Positions 57,296 through 62,701 of a DNA stretch of 62,701 nucleotides are shown in pieces (position 1 is the first letter of the stretch; every line of letters begins with the position of its first letter). The DNA lies in contig NZ_JAEKKT010000146.1 in NCBI RefSeq assembly GCF_019510245.1, positions 1 through 62,701 of the forward strand, read 5' to 3'. A program made the position numbers and the translations under genes. This stretch comes from Streptomyces sp. Lineage in GTDB: Bacteria; Actinomycetota; Actinomycetes; Streptomycetales; Streptomycetaceae. Under the pieces are notes generated by a model. It worked only from the letters and a program-made list of their open reading frames with translations, made no database searches and was not told the DNA's origin.

Positions 57296-58102
57296 ATGCC
57301 TCCCACCGACGCGAGCGCCGACACAGGCCCCGTCCCGGCCCACCCCCGACCCGCCGGCCACCCCGGCCGTTCCGGAACGGCCGAGGACGTGAGGGACTGC
57401 GAGGACACCCTGGACCTCCGCCTGCCCGGCGAACTCCTCGCCCTCATCGCCGGGACGACCCCCGAGGCCGACGAACCGGCCGCCGGGCTCACTCACGAGA
57501 GACGCGGCCCCCTGGACCCGCCCGGGCCGCCCGACCTGCTCGACCAGGTCGGCACCTGGGGCCCGACCGAGACCCCGGTCGGCCTCTTCCACCTGCTGCC
57601 GGTCCACGTGGCACGCGACCTGCCGGTCATCAGCGGCTGGATGAACGACCCCGCCGTGGCCGCGTTCTGGCAGCTGGCCGGCTCAGGGGCGCGGACGGAG
57701 GACCATCTGCGGGCCCAGCTCGCCGGGGACGGCCGCAGCGTGCCGTGCCTGGGTGTGCTCGACGGCACCCCGATGAGCTATTGGGAGATCTACCGGGCCG
57801 ACCTGGACCCACTCGCCCGCCACTATCCGGCCCGCCCGCACGACACCGGCGTCCACCTCCTTGTCGGCGATGCCGCCGACCGGGGACGGGGACTGGGGTC
57901 CGCCCTGCTCAGAGCCGTGGCCGACCTCGTGCTCGACCGTCGCCCCGCCTGTGCGCGCGTCGTCGCTGAACCCGACCTGCACAACACCCCCTCCGTGGCC
58001 GCCTTCCTCAACGCGGGCTTCCGCTACGCCTCCGAGGTCGACCTGCCTGGCAAACGGGCCGCCCTCATGATCCGGGACCGGTCCCTACGTCATCTGATGT
58101 AG
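57296..58102 (+). CDS. GNAT N-acyltransferase of siderophore type
   Basis: This 268-residue protein has an extra N-terminal 90 residues and a C-terminal GNAT domain of the IucB/RhbD siderophore acyltransferase type. Recognisable parts are PVISGWMNDPAVAAFWQLAG, DGTPMSYWEIYRADLDPLAR, the acyl-CoA loop RGRGLGSALLRAV and VVAEPDLHNTPSVAAFLNAG. The ATG at 57296 follows CAGGAG. It would acylate the amine building block before IucA/IucC condensation. No exporter or receptor gene is beside it. Confidence 0.88.
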   Translation: MPPTDASADTGPVPAHPRPAGHPGRSGTAEDVRDCEDTLDLRLPGELLALIAGTTPEADEPAAGLTHERRGPLDPPGPPDLLDQVGTWGPTETPVGLFHLLPVHVARDLPVISGWMNDPAVAAFWQLAGSGARTEDHLRAQLAGDGRSVPCLGVLDGTPMSYWEIYRADLDPLARHYPARPHDTGVHLLVGDAADRGRGLGSALLRAVADLVLDRRPACARVVAEPDLHNTPSVAAFLNAGFRYASEVDLPGKRAALMIRDRSLRHLM

Positions 58103-58271
58103 CGCTGAGTGATTGCGTGTACACATGTAGTACGAAGCGGCGACCGATCGAGTTCCCGGCCGTCCGAGAGAATTCCGAGCGCTTCGACGTCCGGCCCGTC
58201 CCTCCGTCCTTGTCTGCCGGTCCAGGAGCCCCGGCGTGATCCCACCCCCCGTCCCTGCCTTGATCGCCCGG

Positions 58272-58294
58272 TTGTCAGTGCCGGGTCGTAGGGT
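58272..58294 (+). promoter_or_regulatory. DNA-damage (PafBC-type) promoter of dinG
   Basis: TTGTCAGTGCC at 58272-58282, six bases, TAGGGT at 58289-58294. One base differs from the consensus. The ATG at 58304 is nine bases downstream, so the leader is at most a few bases. Confidence 0.88.
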
Positions 58295-58303
58295 GGTCGC
58301 GCT

Positions 58304-60286
58304 ATGACGAAGCCCTCACTCCCTGAACTCCTGCATGCCGCTGTCACAGCTGTCGGCGGTACGGAGCGCCCCGGCCAGGTGACCATGGCCGAATCGGTCG
58401 CCGAAGCGATCGACGACGGATCCCATCTGCTGGTCCAGGCCGGCACCGGCACCGGAAAGTCGCTCGGCTACCTGGTGCCCGCCCTCGCCCACGGAGAGCG
58501 GGTCGTCGTCGCGACGGCGACCCTCGCCCTGCAGAGACAGCTCGTCGAGCGCGATCTGCCGCGCACCGTCGACGCCCTGCACCCGCTGCTGCGCAGGCGC
58601 CCGGAGTTCGCCATGCTCAAGGGCAGGTCGAACTATCTGTGCCTGCACCGGCTGCACGAGGGCATGCCGCAGGACGAGGAGGAGGGCCTCTTCGACCAGT
58701 TCGAGGCGGCCGCGCCCACCAGCAAACTCGGTCAGGACCTGCTGCGCCTGCGCGACTGGGCCGACGAGACCGAGAACGGCGACCGCGACGACCTCACACC
58801 GGGCGTCTCCGACAAGGCCTGGGCCCAGGTCTCGGTCTCCTCCCGGGAGTGCCTCGGCGCGTCCAAGTGCGCCTACGGCGCCGAGTGCTTCGCCGAGATG
58901 GCCCGTGAGCGCGCGAAGCTCGCCGAGGTGGTCGTCACCAATCACGCCCTGCTCGCGATCGATGCCATCGAGGGTGCCCCGGTGCTCCCGCAGCACGAGG
59001 TGCTGATCGTGGACGAGGCGCACGAACTGGTCTCCCGCGTCACGGGCGTCGCCACCGGCGAACTCACCCCGGGTCAGGTCAACCGCGCGGTCCGGCGCGC
59101 CGCCAAACTGGTCGACGAGAAGGCCGCCGACCAGCTCCAGACCGCCGCCGAGGGCTTCGAGCGGCTGATGGAGCTGGCCCTGCCGGGCCGTCTGGAGGAG
59201 ATCCCGGAGGATCTCGGCTACGCCCTGGCGGCGCTCAGGGATGCCGCCCGCACCGTGATCTCCGCGCTCGGTACCACCCGCGACAAGTCCGTCCAGGACG
59301 AGGACGCCGTCCGCAAGCAGGCGCTCGCCTCCGTGGAGACCGTGCACGACGTGGCGGAGCGGATCGTGAACGGCTCCGAGTGGGACGTCGTCTGGTACGA
59401 GCGCCACGACCGCTTCGGCGCCTCCCTCCGGGTCGCCCCGATGTCGGTGTCCGGCCTGCTCAGGGAGAAGCTCTTCGCGGACCGCTCGGTCGTGCTCACC
59501 TCGGCGACCCTCAAGCTCGGCGGCGACTTCAACGGAGTCGGCGCGTCCCTCGGCCTCGCCCCGGAGGGCACGGAGGGCGAGGACCTCCCGCAGTGGAAGG
59601 GCGTCGACGTCGGCTCGCCCTTCGACTATCCGAAACAGGGCATCCTCTACGTCGCCAAGCACCTGTCGCGCCCCGCTCGGGACGGCGACCGCGCCGACAT
59701 GCTCGACGAACTGACCGAGCTGATCCAGGCCGCCGGCGGCCGCACGCTGGGCCTGTTCTCCTCGATGCGGGCCGCGCAGCAGGCCGCCGAGGAACTGCGC
59801 GTCCGGATTCCCGACTTCCCGGTACTCCTGCAAGGCGAGGAGACCCTCGGCGAACTGATCAAGAACTTCGCCGCGGACCCCAGGACCTGTCTCTTCGGCA
59901 CGCTGTCGCTCTGGCAGGGTGTCGATGTCCCCGGTCCCAGCTGCCAGCTGGTCGTCATGGACAAGATCCCGTTCCCGCGTCCGGACGACCCGCTGATGAG
60001 TGCCCGGCAGAAGGCCGTCGAGGACGCCGGCGGCAACGGCTTCATGGCGATCGCCGCCACCCACGCCGCGCTCCTGATGGCCCAGGGCGCCGGCCGCCTC
60101 GTACGCGCGTCGGGGGACCGCGGTGTGGTCGCCGTACTCGACCAGCGACTGGCCACCGCGCGGTACGGCGGATATCTCAAGTCCTCGCTGCCCGACTTCT
60201 GGTACACCACGGACCGGAACCAGGTCCGCAGGTCGCTCGCGGCGATCGACGCGGCGGCGCGGCAGGCGGAGGCCGCGGCGGAGTGA
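58304..60286 (+). CDS. dinG: DinG-type ATP-dependent iron-sulfur helicase
   Basis: This XPD/DinG-family helicase has 660 residues and unwinds 5'-3' on forked or R-loop DNA. Walker A AGTGTGKS is at 46-53, VDEAHE is motif II, and QGAGRLVRASGDRG is motif VI. The four iron-sulfur Cys are in SNYLCLHRL (near 117) and SRECLGASKCAYGAECFAE (near 185-200). The damage-type promoter directly upstream is consistent with a repair role. It is convergent with lexA. Confidence 0.93.
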   Translation: MTKPSLPELLHAAVTAVGGTERPGQVTMAESVAEAIDDGSHLLVQAGTGTGKSLGYLVPALAHGERVVVATATLALQRQLVERDLPRTVDALHPLLRRRPEFAMLKGRSNYLCLHRLHEGMPQDEEEGLFDQFEAAAPTSKLGQDLLRLRDWADETENGDRDDLTPGVSDKAWAQVSVSSRECLGASKCAYGAECFAEMARERAKLAEVVVTNHALLAIDAIEGAPVLPQHEVLIVDEAHELVSRVTGVATGELTPGQVNRAVRRAAKLVDEKAADQLQTAAEGFERLMELALPGRLEEIPEDLGYALAALRDAARTVISALGTTRDKSVQDEDAVRKQALASVETVHDVAERIVNGSEWDVVWYERHDRFGASLRVAPMSVSGLLREKLFADRSVVLTSATLKLGGDFNGVGASLGLAPEGTEGEDLPQWKGVDVGSPFDYPKQGILYVAKHLSRPARDGDRADMLDELTELIQAAGGRTLGLFSSMRAAQQAAEELRVRIPDFPVLLQGEETLGELIKNFAADPRTCLFGTLSLWQGVDVPGPSCQLVVMDKIPFPRPDDPLMSARQKAVEDAGGNGFMAIAATHAALLMAQGAGRLVRASGDRGVVAVLDQRLATARYGGYLKSSLPDFWYTTDRNQVRRSLAAIDAAARQAEAAAE

Positions 60287-60366
60287 TCGCGGGTTGGCCT
60301 GGGCGGTGCCGGTCAGGCCAACCCATCATCCGAGGCAGGTGACCCCCGGGTCCGGACAGTGCAGGA

Positions 60367-60394
60367 CCCCGGAACCGGCGCAGGGGTTCCGGGG
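60367..60394. terminator. Convergent terminator between dinG and lexA
   Basis: CCCCGGAACC (60367-60376) pairs perfectly with GGTTCCGGGG (60385-60394) around an eight-base loop. It lies between two convergent genes and probably serves both. Confidence 0.82.
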
Positions 60395-60434
60395 CCCGGT
60401 CGGAGGGCGGGCAGATGACCGCCCGCCGCAGGCG

Positions 60435-61214
60435 TCACACGCGCCGCAGCACCGCGACGACCTTGCCCAGGATGGTCGCGTCGTCGCCGGGGATCGGCTC
60501 GTAGGCCGCGTTGTGGGGGAGGAGCCAGACGTGGCCGTCCTCGCGCTTGAAGCGCTTGACGGTGGCCTCGCCGTCGAGCATGGCGGCGACGATGTCGCCG
60601 TTCTCGGCGACCGGCTGGCGGCGGACGGTGACCCAGTCGCCGTCGCAGATGGCCGCTTCGATCATGGAGTCACCGACGACCTTGAGCACGAACAGCTCGC
60701 CGTCGCCGACCAGCTGCCGGGGGAGGGGGAAGACGTCCTCGACCGACTCCTCGGCGAGGATCGGCCCACCGGCGGCGATCCGGCCGACCAGCGGGACGTA
60801 CGACGCGGCGGGCTTGCCGGCGGTGTCCGTGGGCTGGACGGTCACGGCCTGGTCGGAGCCGCGCACCTCGTACGCGCGCGGGCGGTGCGGGTCGCGGCGC
60901 AGGAAGCCCTTGCGTTCCAGTGCCATCAGCTGGTGCGCCACCGAGGACGTGCTGGACAGGCCAACGGCCTGTCCGATCTCCCGCATCGACGGCGGGTAGC
61001 CCCGGCGCTGCACCGAGTCCCGGATCACCTCGATCACCCGGCGCTGCCGGTCGGTGAGGCCCGAGCTGTCCGCCCGGATGCCTGGGGGTCGGCCCGGCAG
61101 GGAACGCTTGTGTCCCTCGGGATTCACGGCTTCGTTCATGGCATGCACCGGGTCGAGTCGGCCCTGGGAGCGGTCCTGGGCGGTGATGGTGGCACTGTCT
61201 GCGGTCGTGGTCAC
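60435..61214 (-). CDS. lexA: LexA SOS repressor
   Basis: LexA represses SOS genes and cleaves itself when RecA filaments form. From GTG 61214 it has 259 residues. The winged helix (LTDRQRRVIEVIRDSVQRRG; SMREIGQAVGLSSTSSVAHQ) is followed by the cleavage site Ala148-Gly149. The catalytic dyad is Ser183 (GDSMIEA) and Lys220 (GEATVKRF). The start is preceded by GAGAGGGG. An actinobacterial N-terminal extension of about 50 residues is present. An SOS box at 61275-61288 indicates autoregulation. Confidence 0.96.
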   Translation of the reverse strand: MTTTADSATITAQDRSQGRLDPVHAMNEAVNPEGHKRSLPGRPPGIRADSSGLTDRQRRVIEVIRDSVQRRGYPPSMREIGQAVGLSSTSSVAHQLMALERKGFLRRDPHRPRAYEVRGSDQAVTVQPTDTAGKPAASYVPLVGRIAAGGPILAEESVEDVFPLPRQLVGDGELFVLKVVGDSMIEAAICDGDWVTVRRQPVAENGDIVAAMLDGEATVKRFKREDGHVWLLPHNAAYEPIPGDDATILGKVVAVLRRV

Positions 61215-61274
61215 GTCGGCCCCTCTCGATGGTCTCCCTGCTGGACAACGGTAGTTGCTTTCGAAAGGTTGCGC

Positions 61275-61288
61275 CAAACACACGTTCG
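61275..61288 (-). promoter_or_regulatory. LexA SOS box upstream of lexA
   Basis: On the minus strand CGAACGTGTGTTTG (61275-61288) is an exact match to the actinobacterial SOS box CGAACRNRYGTTYG. It lies 61 bases before the lexA start codon. Confidence 0.9.
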
Positions 61289-61717
61289 AGTGAAAAAACG
61301 CGGTTCACCGTACGTGATCGCATGTCTGGGTGTATGGCTCACGCGGTACCCGGCAGGCAAAAGAGCCCATTGTTGTACTCTTCACCGCCGGGGGACGGCC
61401 TTGTGGGTGTGCCCAGTCTGCCATCCGGACCGCCGCCGACCGGGATGTCCGTCCCCATCTGCGCCGGAGTCGCACGTGACCTCCGTGCGGCGCCCACGGT
61501 ATCTCCGTATCCGCCGTCGCGGTACGTGTGCGACACGCGCGTCCTGGTGATGTATCTGCCAATCACCACATCTAGTGGTTGGATTGCTACCGCAGCCCAC
61601 AAGTTGTGGTCCCCCGGGTCTCCGGTCTCTCTGAGATCGCCTATGCTTAGGGCTGCTTCGAGGGGCCCATGTGGCCCAGCGAGGCCATTGAGTCTGCTGT
61701 GAGGAGGGTTGGAGATC
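61289..61717. other. Divergent lexA-nrdR regulatory region
   Basis: This region carries no gene I can support. Its left end has the lexA promoter region and its right end two NrdR boxes, with TATGCT at 61642-61647 as a likely -10 for nrdR. Confidence 0.5.
61565..61609 (+). promoter_or_regulatory. Pair of NrdR boxes
   Basis: ACCACATCTAGTGGT (61565-61579) and CCACAAGTTGTGG (61597-61609) are inverted repeats whose centres are 31 bases apart, three helical turns. This is the usual arrangement of NrdR boxes before ribonucleotide reductase genes and indicates autoregulation of nrdR-nrdJ. Confidence 0.82.
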
Positions 61718-62269
61718 ATGCACTGCCCCTTCTGCAGGCACCCCGACAGCCGCGTGGTCGACAGTCGTACGACCGACGACGGCACGTCGATCCGCAGGCG
61801 CCGCCAGTGTCCGGACTGCTCCCGTCGTTTCACGACCGTGGAGACGTGCTCGCTCATGGTGGTCAAGCGGTCCGGAGTCACCGAGCCGTTCAGTCGTACC
61901 AAGGTCATCAACGGTGTGCGCAAGGCATGCCAGGGACGGCCTGTCACCGAGGACGCACTCGCCCAGCTCGGCCAGCGGGTCGAGGAGGCGGTGCGCGCCA
62001 CCGGAAGCGCCGAGCTGACCACCCACGACGTGGGGCTGGCCATACTCGGCCCGTTGCAGGAGCTCGACCTGGTCGCCTACCTGCGATTCGCCTCCGTCTA
62101 CCGGGCGTTCGACTCGCTCGAGGACTTCGAGGCCGCGATCGCGGAGCTCAGGCGGGCGGCCCAGAACCCCGCCGCGGACGACGAAGACGCGGGAGCGGGG
62201 GGCCAGGAGGACGACCACGGGCCGGGCGGGGGCGCACAGGTGCCCGCACCCGTTCACATCGCCGGCTGA
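61718..62269 (+). CDS. nrdR: Transcriptional repressor NrdR
   Basis: NrdR represses ribonucleotide reductase genes in response to ATP/dATP. It has 183 residues: a zinc ribbon with Cys3, Cys6, Cys31 and Cys34 and an ATP-cone near residues 49-139 (VVKRSGVTEPFSRTKVINGV; DLVAYLRFASVYRAF). The Gly/Asp-rich tail of 35 residues is typical of Streptomyces. I chose ATG 61718 (M-H-C-P-F-C) because GGAG lies just before it. nrdJ follows after 165 bases. Confidence 0.96.
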   Translation: MHCPFCRHPDSRVVDSRTTDDGTSIRRRRQCPDCSRRFTTVETCSLMVVKRSGVTEPFSRTKVINGVRKACQGRPVTEDALAQLGQRVEEAVRATGSAELTTHDVGLAILGPLQELDLVAYLRFASVYRAFDSLEDFEAAIAELRRAAQNPAADDEDAGAGGQEDDHGPGGGAQVPAPVHIAG

Positions 62270-62434
62270 CGGGAAGGCCGGGAACCGGGCGGAGGGCCCG
62301 GATCCGGTCGCCGGACGGCGATCCAGGACTTGTCGCGGGTGGCAGCTGAGGGCGCCCGCGATGCGAAAACAGAACAGTGTGCCACGGGAACATCGTGGCA
62401 TTTCAGGGCGTTTTAGCCCGTACAGGGAGGCGGC

Positions 62435-62701
62435 ATGACAGAGACGGCGAGCGGTCCGGCACGGAGTTCCCGCGCGAAGGGCACCAAGGCCACCAAGGGA
62501 CTGCGTATCGAGCGCATCCACACCACCCCCGGCGTACACCCGTACGACGAGGTGAACTGGGAGCGCCGTGACGTCGTCATGACCAACTGGCGCGACGGCT
62601 CGGTCAACTTCGAGCAGCGTGGCGTCGAGTTCCCCGACTTCTGGTCGGTGAACGCGGTCAACATCGTCACCAGCAAGTACTTCCGCGGTGCCGTCGGCAC
62701 C
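62435..62701 (+). CDS. nrdJ: Adenosylcobalamin-dependent ribonucleotide reductase NrdJ (start only)
   Basis: The first 89 residues of a class II ribonucleotide reductase are present and the gene runs off the window. RIERIHTTPGVHPYDEVNWE and VVMTNWRDGSVNFEQRGVEF are the known start of Streptomyces NrdJ. The ATG at 62435 has GGGAGG upstream. A basic Ala/Ser/Lys tail of about 22 residues precedes the conserved part. It is expected to share the nrdR promoter. I see no cobalamin riboswitch in the 165-base spacer. Confidence 0.92.
   Translation, partial: MTETASGPARSSRAKGTKATKGLRIERIHTTPGVHPYDEVNWERRDVVMTNWRDGSVNFEQRGVEFPDFWSVNAVNIVTSKYFRGAVGT

Noticed and set aside
62270..62434. Cobalamin riboswitch before nrdJ
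   Set aside because: The 165-base spacer is too short and shows no B12-box-like sequence; regulation is better explained by the NrdR boxes.
1..62701. CRISPR array, tRNA or rRNA genes, insertion sequences or prophage
   Set aside because: I saw no regularly spaced repeats, no cloverleaf or rRNA sequence, and no transposase or integrase motifs in the frames.

Overview
The window is a high-GC actinobacterial chromosome segment, almost certainly Streptomyces. The evidence is the codon bias (G/C at third positions), frequent GTG starts, the recA-recX, miaB-miaA-dapF, hflX and lexA-nrdR-nrdJ neighbourhoods, and a gluABCD operon facing a gluR-gluK two-component system. Most of it is conserved core. 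The accessory or decaying parts are the isoprenoid/oxygenase cassette next to recA, a pseudogene patch at 35 kb, a dps remnant near the left edge and a small siderophore cluster at 53-58 kb.

Layout. 0-2 kb: end-cut clgR regulator, a collapsed dpsB remnant, a small membrane protein and an SDR oxidoreductase. 2-8 kb: Nei-type DNA glycosylase and the Lhr helicase, whose C-terminal part lies in a second frame. 8-12.5 kb: AraC regulator, AzlC/AzlD transporter, a terpene-cyclase-like protein, a DUF3046 protein and an AI-2E-family membrane protein. 12.5-16 kb: minus-strand cassette of a 91-residue protein, polyprenyl synthetase, MpaB/Lcp-like haem oxygenase and a membrane protein. 16-21 kb: recA, recX and an orphan FtsX-type permease. 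21-24.3 kb: flavin monooxygenase, then a cysteine-rich leader peptide, cysteine dioxygenase and rhodanese. 24.5-31.5 kb: gluABCD, gluRK and a TAXI-type binding protein. 31.5-39.8 kb: MazG-like protein, secreted protein, two catalytically degenerate histidine-phosphatase-fold proteins around broken mhpD/mhpF genes, a NarL-type two-component system and a degenerate serine-hydrolase-fold protein. 40-52 kb: miaB, miaA, dapF, rshA, an M1 peptidase and hflX among small proteins. 52-58 kb: secreted serine protease, then aminotransferase, IucA/IucC synthetase and GNAT. 58-62.7 kb: dinG, lexA, nrdR and the start of nrdJ.

A unifying theme is DNA damage. Five genes (lhr, the AI-2E-family gene, recA, the mazG-like gene and dinG) carry the actinobacterial motif TTGTCAGTG(G/C)C-N6-TANNNT, or a close version, placed so that transcription should begin at or a few bases before the start codon. 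recA and lexA also have LexA-type SOS boxes. The window therefore shows two damage circuits side by side: LexA-dependent and LexA-independent (PafBC-type).

The most interesting items are the polyprenyl synthetase / Lcp-like oxygenase operon (a possible make-and-cleave isoprenoid pathway), the leaderless Cys-rich leader peptide before cysteine dioxygenase, the split lhr gene, the shared damage promoters, and a series of enzyme folds that have lost their catalytic residues. All calls come from reading the sequence. Family knowledge is from memory and no database search was run.
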